A stretch of DNA of 64,000 bases from Streptomyces sp. NBC_00236 (lineage in GTDB: Bacteria; Actinomycetota; Actinomycetes; Streptomycetales; Streptomycetaceae): assembly GCF_036195045.1 (NCBI RefSeq), contig NZ_CP108100.1:1860001-1924000 (forward strand). Reading direction: 5' to 3'. Shown piece by piece: positions 16,778 through 26,800 of the stretch; position 1 is the first letter of the stretch; each line of letters begins with the position of its first letter. Made by a program: the position numbers and the translations under genes. The notes below the pieces were generated by a model, which saw nothing but the letters and a program-made list of their open reading frames with translations, had not been told where the DNA came from and searched no databases.

Positions 16778-17437
16778 TCATGCCTCGCGCGTCGGGTCCT
16801 CGCCGCGGTCCAGCGCCTTCCACAGGTCCTCGGGCCGGTCGGGGTCCGGGGCGGTGGGGCGGGCCTTGCGGGGGCGGGGGGTGCCGTCGCGCTCGTACCG
16901 TCCGGACATCGTGGGCCAGCGGCTGCCGAAGCGCAGGGCGAGCAGCCCGGCGATGAGGATCAGCAGGCCGCCGGCCGCGGTGACGTAGGGCCAGGCGGTG
17001 TGGCTGAGTGCGTGGATGGTGGCGGAGGCGTCGCCGGTGGTCTGCGCGGCCTTCTCGTCGAGCGCGGCGCTGTCGGACGCGCCGAGGAAGGCGCTCAGCG
17101 CGGCGCCGAACCCGCTGAGGGCCAGCAGCCCCGCGACGGCCAGCCGGCCGGCGCCGCGGACGGCGAAGACGGCGACGAGGGCGGCCAGGCCGACTATGGC
17201 GAGGGCCGCGGGGAGGCCGGTGACGTCCTGCCCCTCGGCGTTCAGGGCCAGGTTGCCGCCGCCGACCGCGGCCTCGCCCCCGGCCCAGGTCTGCCCGGAG
17301 GCGAGCAGCACGACAGTGGCTCCGGCCGCCCCGAGGAGCAGGGCGGCTGCCAGGCTTCGGCGGCTTCCCGCGCTGTCGGGCGCGGTGGCGGCTTCGGCAC
17401 GGGGCTGGGGTACGGGGACAGCGCTCACGTACTCCAC
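16778..17437 (-). CDS. Trp biosynthesis-associated membrane protein (TIGR02234-like)
   Basis: A 219-aa protein with four predicted helices: residues about 29-47, 75-95, 101-120 and 149-168. A polar, Arg/Pro-rich tail follows (GSRWPTMSGRYERDGTPRPR). The helix pattern, the GQTWAGG motif and the site just downstream of trpE match the actinobacterial Trp-operon-linked membrane family TIGR02234, whose function is unknown. Two GTG codons nine bases apart (17437 and 17428) are both possible starts; GGAG lies close before the second. Confidence 0.82.
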   Translation of the reverse strand: MEYVSAVPVPQPRAEAATAPDSAGSRRSLAAALLLGAAGATVVLLASGQTWAGGEAAVGGGNLALNAEGQDVTGLPAALAIVGLAALVAVFAVRGAGRLAVAGLLALSGFGAALSAFLGASDSAALDEKAAQTTGDASATIHALSHTAWPYVTAAGGLLILIAGLLALRFGSRWPTMSGRYERDGTPRPRKARPTAPDPDRPEDLWKALDRGEDPTREA

Positions 17438-17490
17438 TATCCCTTACGGCCCCGCAGTGGCCGACCGCCCCCCGTGTGCCGGTCGTCTCA

Positions 17491-17543
17491 GAGCATCCGC
17501 CAACCGGGGGGCGGCGTCGCGGCCCCCCGGTTGCCGGATGCTC
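17491..17543 (-). terminator. Strong terminator directly after trpE
   Basis: 22-bp stem with a single mismatch (arms begin GAGCATCCG and continue CAACCGGGGGGC) around a short GC loop. It begins at the base next to the trpE stop codon, separating trpE from the next gene. Confidence 0.88.
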
Positions 17544-19031
17544 TCAGTTTCCGCCGAGCCGGTTGGCGGTGTGCACGGCGCGCAGCACCGCGGCGGCCTT
17601 GTTGCGGCACTCGGTGTCCTCGGCGACCGGGTCGGAGTCGGCGACGACACCGGCGCCGGCCTGGACGTACGCGGTGCCGTCCCGCAGCAGGGCGGTGCGG
17701 ATCGCGATGGCGGTGTCGGAGTCCCCGGCGAAGTCGAGGTAGCCGACGCAGCCGCCGTACAGCCCGCGGCGGGTGGGTTCGAGCTCCTCGATGATCTGCA
17801 TGGCGCGCGGCTTGGGGGCGCCGGAGAGGGTGCCCGCCGGGAAGCACGCGGTCAGGACGTCGAAGGCGGTGCGGCCCTCGGCGACCTTGCCGGTGACCGT
17901 GGACACGATGTGCATCACGTGGGAGTACCGCTCGATCGACATGAAGTCGACGACCTCGACGCTGCCGGGCTCGCAGACCCGGCCCAGGTCGTTGCGGCCG
18001 AGGTCGACGAGCATCAGGTGCTCGGCGCGTTCCTTCGGGTCGGCGAGGAGTTCGTCGGCGAGCGCCTGGTCCTCCTGCGGGGTGGCGCCGCGATGCCGGG
18101 TGCCGGCGATCGGGTGGACCATCGCGCGGCCGTCCTCGACCTTGACGAGGGCCTCGGGACTGGATCCGGCGACGTCGAAGCCGTCGAAGCGGAAGAGGTA
18201 CATGTACGGCGAGGGGTTGGTGGCGCGCAGCACCCGGTAGACGTCCAACGCGCTGGCCGTGCACGGGGTTTCGAAGCGTTGGGAGGGGACGACCTGGAAG
18301 GCCTCGCCTGCCCTGATGCGCTCCTTCACGTCCTCGACGGCGTCCTGGTAGGCGGGGCCGCCCCACAGGGCGGTGTACGGGGGGAGCTCGGAGGGCGGGA
18401 GGGCCGCCGGGGCGTTCTCGACGGGGCGGCTCAGGTCCCGCTCCATGGCGTCGAGCCGGGCGACGGCGTCGGTGTACGCCTCGTCGACGCCGGAGTCCAG
18501 GTCGTTGTGGTTGATCGCGTTGGCGATCAGCAGGACGCTGCCGTCCCAGTGGTCGAGGACGGCGAGGTCGGAGGTGAGCAGCATCGTCAGCTCGGGGAGC
18601 TTGAGGTCGTCGCCGCCGCTCTCGCCGATCTTCTCCAGCCGGCGCACGATGTCGTAGCCGAGGTAGCCGACCATGCCGCCGGTGAAGGGCGGCAGCCCGG
18701 ATTCCTGGTCGTGCGGGGTGTGGAGCGTCTCGATGGTCGCGCGCAGGGCCTGGAGCGGGTCGCCGTCGACGGGGACACCGACGGGCGGGGTGCCGAGCCA
18801 GTGGGCCTCGCCGTCGCGGGTGGTGAGCGTGGCGGCGCTGCGTACACCGATGAAGGAGTAGCGCGACCAGGTGCGGCCGTTCTCCGCGGATTCGAGGAGG
18901 AAGGTGCCGGTGCGTTCGCCCGCGAGCTTGCGGTAGAGACCGACCGGGGTGTCGCCGTCCGCGAGGAGCCGGCGGGTGACGGGGATGACGCGCCGGTCGA
19001 CGGCCAGCTTGCGGAAGGTGTCGAGGTCCAT
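17544..19031 (-). CDS. trpE: Anthranilate synthase component I
   Basis: A 495-aa chorismate-utilising enzyme making anthranilate with ammonia from a TrpG subunit, which is not in this window. C-terminal signatures are clear: [48 protein letters not shown] and [20 protein letters not shown]. The N-terminal [18 protein letters not shown] is the usual tryptophan feedback-site region. hisI ends only 11 bases upstream, so hisI and trpE are probably co-transcribed. It shows no leader peptide of its own. Confidence 0.96.
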   Translation of the reverse strand: MDLDTFRKLAVDRRVIPVTRRLLADGDTPVGLYRKLAGERTGTFLLESAENGRTWSRYSFIGVRSAATLTTRDGEAHWLGTPPVGVPVDGDPLQALRATIETLHTPHDQESGLPPFTGGMVGYLGYDIVRRLEKIGESGGDDLKLPELTMLLTSDLAVLDHWDGSVLLIANAINHNDLDSGVDEAYTDAVARLDAMERDLSRPVENAPAALPPSELPPYTALWGGPAYQDAVEDVKERIRAGEAFQVVPSQRFETPCTASALDVYRVLRATNPSPYMYLFRFDGFDVAGSSPEALVKVEDGRAMVHPIAGTRHRGATPQEDQALADELLADPKERAEHLMLVDLGRNDLGRVCEPGSVEVVDFMSIERYSHVMHIVSTVTGKVAEGRTAFDVLTACFPAGTLSGAPKPRAMQIIEELEPTRRGLYGGCVGYLDFAGDSDTAIAIRTALLRDGTAYVQAGAGVVADSDPVAEDTECRNKAAAVLRAVHTANRLGGN

Positions 19032-19042
19032 GGCGGCAGACC

Positions 19043-19426
19043 CTACTGGCCGAGGGGCAGGACGTCGGCGTCGAAACAGGTGCGGTCGCCCGTGTGGCAG
19101 GCGGCACCCGTCTGGTCGACCTTGACGAGGACCGTGTCGGCGTCGCAGTCGAGGGCGACGGACTTGACCAGCTGGATGTGGCCGGACGTGTCGCCCTTGA
19201 CCCAGTACTCCTGGCGGCTGCGCGACCAGTAGGTGCAGCGGCCGGTGGTGAGCGTGCGGTGCAGTGCCTCGTCGTCCATCCAGCCGAGCATCAGCACCTC
19301 GCCGGTGTCGTACTGCTGGGCGATGGCCGGGACCAGTCCGTCGGCGCCGCGCTTGAGACGGGCGGCGATGGCGGGGTCGAGGTCGCTGGCGGGCCGGGGC
19401 GTGCCGGGCGTGGGCGTGCTGGTCAT
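19043..19426 (-). CDS. hisI: Phosphoribosyl-AMP cyclohydrolase
   Basis: A 127-aa enzyme opening the purine ring of PR-AMP in histidine synthesis. [33 protein letters not shown] and [14 protein letters not shown] are family signatures, and [10 protein letters not shown] holds zinc-ligand cysteines. It is the stand-alone cyclohydrolase form; no fused HisE domain. It lies away from the main his operon and directly precedes trpE. Confidence 0.95.
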   Translation of the reverse strand: MTSTPTPGTPRPASDLDPAIAARLKRGADGLVPAIAQQYDTGEVLMLGWMDDEALHRTLTTGRCTYWSRSRQEYWVKGDTSGHIQLVKSVALDCDADTVLVKVDQTGAACHTGDRTCFDADVLPLGQ

Positions 19427-19510
19427 GTGCCCATTGTGCCGTGGGTGCGGAGCGCGTCCGGGCGTGCGTCCACTGGGCGGACGGTGGACGGCGGTCGTAC
19501 GCTGGCGGGC

Positions 19511-20143
19511 ATGTCGACCCATGCGAAGCGCGAACGACTTCTGCTTGCCGACCTGTTGGAGGCCGTGGGCCCGGAGGCCCCGACTCTCTGCCACGGCTGG
19601 ACCGCCCGCGATCTGGCGGCCCATGTGGTGGTGCGTGAGCGGCGGCCGGACGCGGCGGCGGGGACCGTGATCGGACCGCTGAAGAACCGGAGTGAGCGGG
19701 TCACCGCCGAGTTCGCGGCGAAGCCGTACGAGGAACTGATCCAGCTCATCCGTACGGGTCCGCCGAGGATGTCCCCGTTCGGGCTGAAGCAGCTGGACGA
19801 GGCGGCGAACACCGTCGAGTTCTACGTGCACACGGAGGATGTCCGCCGGGCGCAGCCGGACTGGTCGGCGCGGGAGCTGGACCCGGTCTTCGCCGATGTC
19901 CTGTGGTCGCGTACGGAGAAGGCGGCGCGGGTCCTGGGCCGGAAGGCCCCGGTGGGGCTGGTGCTGCGCCGCCCGGACGGCCAGACGGCGGTGGCGCACA
20001 AGGGGACCCCGGTGGTGACGGTGACGGGCGAGCCGGGCGAGCTGCTGCTGTTCGCGTTCGGGCGGCAGGACGCGGCGCGGGTGGAGCTGGAAGGTGAGCA
20101 GGACGCGATCGGCCGGCTGACGACAGCGAAGCTCGGGATGTAG
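19511..20143 (+). CDS. TIGR03085-type metal-binding protein (DinB/maleylpyruvate-isomerase fold)
   Basis: A 210-aa protein beginning [38 protein letters not shown] (from about residue 26) and the later [15 protein letters not shown] provide the histidines of the DinB-like mycothiol-dependent superfamily. The overall pattern fits the actinobacterial TIGR03085 family. A thiol-linked or metal-dependent transferase role is possible; the reaction is unknown. It is divergent from hisI, and the 84-base gap probably holds both promoters. Confidence 0.78.
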   Translation: MSTHAKRERLLLADLLEAVGPEAPTLCHGWTARDLAAHVVVRERRPDAAAGTVIGPLKNRSERVTAEFAAKPYEELIQLIRTGPPRMSPFGLKQLDEAANTVEFYVHTEDVRRAQPDWSARELDPVFADVLWSRTEKAARVLGRKAPVGLVLRRPDGQTAVAHKGTPVVTVTGEPGELLLFAFGRQDAARVELEGEQDAIGRLTTAKLGM

Positions 20144-20170
20144 GCGGCCGGGCGGGCCTGCCGTGGCCCG

Positions 20171-21772
20171 CTACCGCGTGGCCGGCGCCGCGCGGTGCGG
20201 CCGCGGCCCGGGCGGTGCCGGACGCTCCCTCCGCCCGGCACGGGAGCCGAGGTGTCCCAGGAGGAATCCGGCCGGGATCGTGACCAGGCCCGGTGTCTGG
20301 AGCGGGAACCAGTGGAAGTCGCGGGTCGGGAACAGCGCGATGTGGGTGCCGGAGAACGCGGGCGAGAAGACCATCAGGAACACGATGAGCGGCAGCGTGC
20401 CGTAGACCGTCCAGCGCACCCCGCGCGCGTTGAAGCCCGGCCGGAACAGGGCGTACAGCAGGACCGGCGGCAGTACGGACGCGGCGGCCGCGAACGAGAG
20501 CGAGAGCAGCACCTGCGGATTGCGGTCGTGGGTGTACGTCGACACGTAGACGGCGAGCGCGCCCGTCAGGACGACGGCCAGGCGGGCGCGGAGGATCTCG
20601 CGCCCGGCGGACCGGTCGGAGCGGACGGCCGTACGGGACCGGGCCTTCGCCGCGAAGTCCCGGGCGACGGATGAGGCGGCGGCCAGCGTGATGCCGGCGA
20701 CCGCGGCCAGGGTCGTGGCGAACACCGCGCAGGCCACGAACGCGAACAGCGGGCTCTCGCGCGGCCCGTCGGCGCCCGGGTCGAGTGCGCCGGTCACCAG
20801 CAGCAGCGCGGTGCCGCCCGCCGGGTCCGCGGCCTGGATGATCTTGTGGCCGAGCAGGGCGGACGCCCCGAGGCCGACCACGACGACGCCCGCGCACAGG
20901 AAGGCCACGGGGGCCGCCGCCCAGACGGTGGCGCGGCGCACGGTCCAGCGGTCGCGCATGGGGTGCAGCCGCATCATGATGTGCGGCATGCACGCGGCCC
21001 CGAGGACCAGGGTCAGCTGGAAGCCGAGGAGATCCAGGGTGCCGGCGAAGGTGTGGCCGAACTGCAGTCCGGGGCGTGCGTAGGACCCGCCGGCTCCGCT
21101 GCCCTGCTGTGCGGCGTCGAAGAGGGCGAAGGGGTTCCAGCCGTAGCGGGCGAGCACCAGCCCGGCGAGCAGGGTCACCGCGGCCAGCACCACCGCGACC
21201 TTGACGATCTGGATGTAGCCGGTGCCGCGCATGCCGCCGACCGCCGAGTAGCAGACCATCAGGGCGCCGCTGGCGACGGTGCAGCTGGTGAGCGCGCCGT
21301 CGGGCAGCCCGAACATGGAGGCCATGACCCGGCCCGCGGTGGCGAGTTGCACCAGCAGCAGCGGGGCCAGCACGACCAGGGTCGTGATTCCGAGGGCGCG
21401 GCGTACGGTCGGGTCGCCGAGCCGGTCCGCCAGGAAGTCGCCGAGGGTGAACACGCCCTTGCGGCGCATCGGTTCGGCCAGGATCCGCATGACCAGGACC
21501 AGGGAGGCGACCGTGGCGGCGGCGAAGAGAATGCCGTCGAATCCCGCGAGGGCGACCGAACCCGTCGTGGAGAGCAGCGTGGCGGCCGAGATGTAGTCGC
21601 CGGCGATGGCCAGCCCGCTCCCGGCCGGACCGAGGGCGGAGCCGCCGCCCGCGTAGAAGTGCTCCGGGTCGTCCTGGTCCGCCGCGGCCAGCCCGCACAG
21701 CAGCAGCGACACGGCGACGAATCCGAGGAAGACGACCACGGCCAGCGACCGGGCGTCGAAGCCGCCGCTCAC
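20171..21772 (-). CDS. Sodium:solute (cation/acetate-type) symporter
   Basis: A 533-aa protein with about 13 hydrophobic helices. EHFYAGGGSALGPAGSGLAIAGDYISAATLL is the SSS-family first-helix region that lines the Na+ site, shown here only in outline as it is longer than can be quoted safely; VCYSAVGGMRGTGYIQIVK and FVACAVFATTLAAVAGITLA follow in family order. Closest in layout to ActP/MctC-type monocarboxylate symporters, so acetate, propionate or pyruvate is likely. Streptomyces versions often pair with a small DUF485 protein, but none is seen upstream. The C-terminus is a basic, Pro-rich tail. Confidence 0.85.
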   Translation of the reverse strand: MSGGFDARSLAVVVFLGFVAVSLLLCGLAAADQDDPEHFYAGGGSALGPAGSGLAIAGDYISAATLLSTTGSVALAGFDGILFAAATVASLVLVMRILAEPMRRKGVFTLGDFLADRLGDPTVRRALGITTLVVLAPLLLVQLATAGRVMASMFGLPDGALTSCTVASGALMVCYSAVGGMRGTGYIQIVKVAVVLAAVTLLAGLVLARYGWNPFALFDAAQQGSGAGGSYARPGLQFGHTFAGTLDLLGFQLTLVLGAACMPHIMMRLHPMRDRWTVRRATVWAAAPVAFLCAGVVVVGLGASALLGHKIIQAADPAGGTALLLVTGALDPGADGPRESPLFAFVACAVFATTLAAVAGITLAAASSVARDFAAKARSRTAVRSDRSAGREILRARLAVVLTGALAVYVSTYTHDRNPQVLLSLSFAAAASVLPPVLLYALFRPGFNARGVRWTVYGTLPLIVFLMVFSPAFSGTHIALFPTRDFHWFPLQTPGLVTIPAGFLLGHLGSRAGRRERPAPPGPRPHRAAPATR

Positions 21773-22020
21773 CGTCGCGGTCCCGGGGCCGGGGGCGGGG
21801 TCGGGGCCGCTGGGACGGCGGGTGCGCAGGCGCGCGCGCGGGCGCGGGGCGTGCGGGGTGTCGGGGGCGCTGAGGACATGCCGGTTACGGCATCAGGCGA
21901 CCGGGTCCGCGTACAGCGGCCGGGGCGGGGGCGCTGCGCGGGTACAGCCGGTGCGGGCGAGGTCTGTGCGCGAGCACATCGCACCCGGCCCGCCCGGCCA
22001 CCGGCCCGGCCCGGCGGGCA

Positions 22021-22110
22021 CGAGCGGGTCGTCCGACACCCCGCCGGGCACGAGCCGGTCGTCCGACACCCCGCCGGGCACGAGCCGGTCGTCCGACACC
22101 CCGCCGGGCG
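22021..22110. repeat. Three tandem copies of a 30-bp unit
   Basis: Exact 30-base periodicity at 22021, 22051 and 22081. The unit contains GTCGTCCGACACCCCGCCGG; copy 1 differs at one base from copy 2, and copy 3 only at its last base. In one minus-strand frame it would encode repeated PGGVSDDRLV, but the surrounding frame does not look coding. Confidence 0.93.
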
Positions 22111-22197
22111 CCTCGTCCGCCGCCCTGCCGCGCGTGAACACCTCGTCCGGCAGCCCGCCGGACGACGGCACGGACGGCTCCTGCTTCCGGCGCCCGC

Positions 22198-22253
22198 CAG
22201 TCCGGCAGTCCGGCAGTCCGGCAGTCCGGCAGTCCGCCAGTCCGTCAGTCCGG
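22198..22253. repeat. Seven tandem copies of an 8-bp unit CAGTCCGG
   Basis: Seven consecutive octamers from 22198. Copies 1-4 and 7 are CAGTCCGG, and copies 5 and 6 end in C and T. A further partial GGCAGTCCGG lies at 22260-22269. Likely slippage-prone. Confidence 0.92.
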
Positions 22254-22300
22254 GCGCCCGGCAGTCCGGTGGGCGCGGGCGCGATGTGCTCGTCGGAGCG

Positions 22301-23683
22301 TCAGCCCGCCAGCAGGCGGCGGGCCGTCAGGGCCAGGGAGACCTCGACCGCGTCGGACGGGCGGGTCAGACAGCGGCCGGTCAGCTGCTCGAAGCGGCGC
22401 AGCCGGTTCAGGACCGTGTTGCGGTGGCAGTAGAGCCGGGCCCCCGCCCGCTGCGCGGAACCGTCCGAGTCGAACCACGCCGTGAGCGTCTCGATGATCA
22501 CGTCGCGGTCGGCCGGGTCCAGCCGGTCCAACGGTCCCAGCACCCGTGCGGCCAGCGCGGAGCCGAGTCCCGGGGACGAGACGACCAGGGCGGCGGGCAG
22601 TTGCTCGTCGAGCAGGACGACTCCGCCTCCGGCCGGGCAGGCCCGCAGGGCGGTCTCGGCGAGCCGCCGGGCGTCCCCGACGGCCGCCAGCCCCTCCACG
22701 ACGGAGCTGATGCCGACCCTGCTGCCGGGCGGGGCGGACAACCCGGCGGCCAGCGCGGCGAGTTCCGCGTCCCCGTCGACCGCGCCGGCAGGTCCGCCGG
22801 GCTGCGGGCCACCGCCCTGATCGGCCGCTGATCCGGTGCCCGCACCGGTGAGCGGAGCGACGGGCTCCGCCGCCCCCTCGCCCCGGGACAGCGTCAGGAT
22901 CGCGAACTCGGCGTCCGGGCCCGGGTGCCAGAGCGCGTCCGTCCCGGCGGGCAGCGTCATCGGCGGCTGTGCGGTGCCGTGCGGGGCGCGGCGGGCGGTG
23001 GAGACCGCGAGCACCGCGTACCTGCCGTGCTCCGGCAGCCCCAGCATCGCGGCGGCGTCCGGCAGTTCGGCGATCTGCGCGGTGCCGTCGAGCAGGGCCG
23101 CCGTCATCAGGCGCTGGCGGTTCTCCCGCCGCCACGCCAGCTTGCGCTCGGTCTGCCGGTAGGCGTCCGCGACGACACCGCAGTGCTCGTCCACGAAGTT
23201 CCAGACGTCCGCCGCGACGTGCACCAGCAGCCGGATGTCCTCGGGGTGGCGGCGCGCGGTGTCGTCCACCAGGTCCTGCCAGACCATCGCGCCGCCCATC
23301 CGGAAGGCGTGCAGGACCGCGTCGAGCGGCAGGCCCTGCTCGGCCCGTACCTCGCCGATCCGCCGGGAGGTCCGGTGGGCGGCCTCCCGGAACTCCCGGG
23401 GCTGGATCAGCGATCCGACGTTGTGCCGAAGCGAGTGGTGCACCTCCTGCCAGATCTCCGCCGCGTCGGCCTCGATGGCCGAGCGGTAGGCGGGCTCCTG
23501 CTCGTGCAGCGCCTCGACGAGCCGGTCCGTGAGCTCCGGCAGCGCCTCCATCAGCACCCGGGCAGCCCGGTGCAGTACGGCGACGGCCTCGCGATCGGCC
23601 AGCGAACGGAAGCGGCGCGGCATCGGAGCGACGGGGGGCGGCCCGTGCAGCGCCCTGACCCGTGAACGTACGACCTGCGGCAT
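22301..23683 (-). CDS. PucR/CdaR-family transcriptional regulator
   Basis: A 460-aa regulator. The N-terminal half (to about residue 200) is a helical sensor-like region, the middle resembles the GGDEF-like domain of CdaR proteins, interrupted by a Gly/Pro-rich linker. The C-terminus holds the PucR HTH: LTAWFDSDGSAQRAGARL, then YCHRNTVLNRLRRFEQLTG. The ATG at 23683 has GGAGG five bases upstream. Family members control purine, sugar-acid or amino-acid use. Its gene lies next to the symporter and reads the same way, so it may regulate that gene, but this is a guess. Confidence 0.87.
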   Translation of the reverse strand: MPQVVRSRVRALHGPPPVAPMPRRFRSLADREAVAVLHRAARVLMEALPELTDRLVEALHEQEPAYRSAIEADAAEIWQEVHHSLRHNVGSLIQPREFREAAHRTSRRIGEVRAEQGLPLDAVLHAFRMGGAMVWQDLVDDTARRHPEDIRLLVHVAADVWNFVDEHCGVVADAYRQTERKLAWRRENRQRLMTAALLDGTAQIAELPDAAAMLGLPEHGRYAVLAVSTARRAPHGTAQPPMTLPAGTDALWHPGPDAEFAILTLSRGEGAAEPVAPLTGAGTGSAADQGGGPQPGGPAGAVDGDAELAALAAGLSAPPGSRVGISSVVEGLAAVGDARRLAETALRACPAGGGVVLLDEQLPAALVVSSPGLGSALAARVLGPLDRLDPADRDVIIETLTAWFDSDGSAQRAGARLYCHRNTVLNRLRRFEQLTGRCLTRPSDAVEVSLALTARRLLAG

Positions 23684-23895
23684 GGCGGCCTCCACCGGGA
23701 TTCGGCCGGCTCCAGAAAACGACCGGCTCCGGTTCACTCAGCCCGGCGTTGGGCATGAGCACACCGAATCATCCTGACGCCCGCAGAATGGCATACCGCC
23801 CAGTCGGTACCTAGAGGTTTGCGGCGTACTTCTCATCACGGTCCTGCAACCTCCCGGACTCGGAGCCGAAACCGGAACTCCTCACCCGCGTCGTT

Positions 23896-26800
23896 TCAGC
23901 GGTCCAGCAGCCTGGCCAGTTCGGTCCTGGACCGCACGCCGAGCGCGGCGAAGACATTGCGCAGATGGTGGTCGACGGTCCGCGTGCTCACCGAGAGCCG
24001 CAGCGCCACCTCACGGTTGGTGGCCCCCTCGGCGACGCATCGGGCGATGCGCTGCTGCTGCGGGGTGAGCGCGGCCAGCGGATCCGTGCCGCCCGCGGCG
24101 GCCGGGCCCTCCACGGCCTCCCCAGCGGCCCGCAGCTCACCGCTCGCCCTGTCGGTCCAGGCCCGCGCACCGCACCGCTCGAAGGCGACCAGGGCGTCCC
24201 GCAGCGGGCCCCTCGCCTCCCGGGTACGGCGGCGCCGGCGCAGCCACGCCCCGTGGAGCAGCTGCGTGCGGGCGCGTTCGAAGTCGCCGCCGGCGCGATC
24301 GTGGTGGGCGAGCGCCTCCTCGTACCGTCCGGCGACATCGGCCGGTGCCGCCAGCAGGGCGCGGCAGCGGGCGAGTTGGGCGGGGGCCTGGGGGTCGGTG
24401 GTGCGGGTGACCCACACGGCGAACTCCGCCACCGCGTCGGCGACCGGGTCCGCTCCCCTGCCCCGTTCCGCCCGCCCGGCCAGGACGGACGCCTCGACGT
24501 AGCACGGCACGGCGAGCATCCGGGTGGCGAAGTGGCCGCGCCGGGGGCCGGGCCGCACGAGCGGGTCGAGCCGGGCCGCGGCCTCTCCGGAGCGGCCCGC
24601 CGCCAGGTCGGCACGGGCGAGCGCCCAGGTGGCGAGGGTGGCGGCCTGTACGAGTCCGTTGGGGCCTGCCCCTGCCAGGGCCGCGTCGGCGTGGGCGGCG
24701 CAGGCTTCCGTGCCGCCCTCCACCGAAGCGGCAAGTGCCAGCACGGCGTGCAGGTGGGAGGCGATGTTGGGCTGTCCGGTACGCCGGGCCGCGTGCAGGC
24801 CCTCCAGCGCGTGGGCGCGGGCGGGGGCATGGCGGCCGGCCCGGAGTTCGGCGTACGCCAGGTGCTCCAGGGCCTGCGGCAGCAGGGCCTCGGGACCGGC
24901 CGACCGTACGGCGGCCAGCGCCCGGGTGCCGAACCGGCAGGCGGCGTCGACGTCGCCCAGCACCAGGGCCGAGACCCCACCGCGCAGCAGCTGGGCCGGG
25001 TCGTCCGCCCGGCCCGCCGAAGCCAGGCAGCGGCGCAGCAGCGCCTGCCCTTCGGCGATACGCCCGCACAGCACCGCGCTCATACCGTCGCAGTACTGGG
25101 CGAGGGCCGGCTCCGCCACGGAGACCGGCATCCGGGTCATGGCGTCGAGGTACGCGAGCGCGTCCCCCATCGCCCAGGCGGCCTCGGCGGCTCCGAGCTG
25201 GGCGTCGAGCGCGCGGCGCGGGTCGTGCGGCGCGAGCAGCGCCGCGGTGGTGAGGAGGGCCTCGTGGGCGTCGGCGGCCGGTCCGTCGCGCAGGGCGAGC
25301 AGCCCGCGCACCAGGTGCGCGCCGTCGTGCGCGGGGCGGGCGCCGACCCGGGCCAACAGCGCGCGGGCCCGGCCGGCGTCCCCAGCGAGACGGGTGTGCT
25401 CGGCGGCGGCGGCGAACCGGGCGGCCCGCACCTCCTCGTCGCTGGAGAGCACCGCGGCACGGGCGAGCGCGGCGGCCCGCTCGGCATGCGGCCGCGGCGC
25501 CACGGCCGCCGCCTCCAGGGCGTCGGCCAGCCCGTCGTCGGGCCCCTCGGCGGCGCAGGCACGCTGGACGAGCGCGGGCAGCCCCGCCGGCCCGGCCGCC
25601 GGGTATCCCGCCCCGGGCCGGAACACGCCGTGCTGAGGGGGAAGCACCCGGTCGGACCGGCTGACACCGCCGGCGCCCGGCACGGGGACGGGCGCCGGAT
25701 CGGAGAACGGCGCAGGCACGGGGGCGAGGCCGGGGGCAGGGGCGGAAACGGAACCGGTCGCGCGGGTGTCTCCGGGACGGAAACCGGCAGCGGCCACCCG
25801 GCCGCCGCCGGGACGGAGACCCGCACCGGCCACCGGCCCATCCCCCGGACGCACACCCGAACCAACCGCCCACCCCTCCCCCGGACGCACACCCGCACCA
25901 ACCACCGGCCCCTCCCCCGGACGGAAGGCGGAACTTGCCGCCCTGCCGTCACCGGGCCGGGCACCGGAACCGGAAGCCGTCACATACGAGACACCGGCCC
26001 CGGGCAGGGACGTCCGACCGCTGAGGCCCAGTCCCCCGCCCCCTGCCCCCGCGGCCCAGCGCGGTGGCCGGCGGACCCGTCCGCGGGCGCCGGCCGGGGC
26101 AGCCGTCAGCAGCGCGGCGAGCAGTCCGTGCACCGCGCGGCGGTGCTGCGGGGAGGCTCGGTGCAGGACCGCCCGGCGCAGCAGCGGGTGGCTGAAGTGG
26201 AGTCGGTCGCCCGCTCGTTGGAGAGCGCCGGCGGTCCCGGCCGGGGTGAGCAGGGCCTGGTCGAGCACGGCGGGGCCGAGGCCCGTCGAGGCGGCGGCAC
26301 GGAGCAGGAGCGCGACATCGGCACCGGCGCCCTCCGGCTCGTGCTCCTGCGCCGCGGCAGCGAGCAGCAGCAGCGTGCGGGTGTCCGGGGGCAGCCCGTC
26401 GAGGCGGGCGGCGTGGGCCTCCAGGACGTCCTCGGCGCCGGGCAGCGGATAGGGCGGCGGGGTGCGGCCCGCCAGCTGACCGGGGGTGAGCCGGGCGGCC
26501 AGTCCGGCGAGCAGCCGGGGGTTCCCGGCCGCCTCCCGGATGAGCTCGCCGCGGACCACCGGGTCCACCTGGTCCGCGACGCCGGCGGCATCGGTGATGC
26601 GGTCCAGGAGGGCCGCCGCCGCATCGTCGTCGAGGGGACCGAGCCGGAGCGCGGGCAGTCCCGCGAAACTCGTCTCGTCACCCGCCCCGATCACCACCGC
26701 GACCCGGCTGCCCGCGCCGAGCCTGCGGGCGGCGAAGACCAGGGCGGCACGCGAGTCGGGGTCCCAGGCGTGTGCGTCGTCCACGCATACCAACAGGGGG

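Larger units (their letters stand above)
21773..22300. other. Gene-free spacer rich in short tandem repeats
   Basis: Between the symporter and the PucR-type regulator I find no convincing gene on either strand. It holds two separate minisatellites, listed individually, and otherwise low-complexity GC-rich sequence. The symporter promoter must lie near 21773-21900, but I cannot pick it out. Confidence 0.6.

Noticed and set aside
21893..22171. Small minus-strand ORF with PGGVSDDRLV repeats
   Set aside because: No ribosome site, low-complexity Pro/Arg content and dependence on the minisatellite; more likely non-coding.
25533..25990. Frameshift or assembly fault in the LAL regulator
   Set aside because: The repeat units are exact multiples of 36 bases, and the frame continues into good TPR-like and HTH sequence on both sides.
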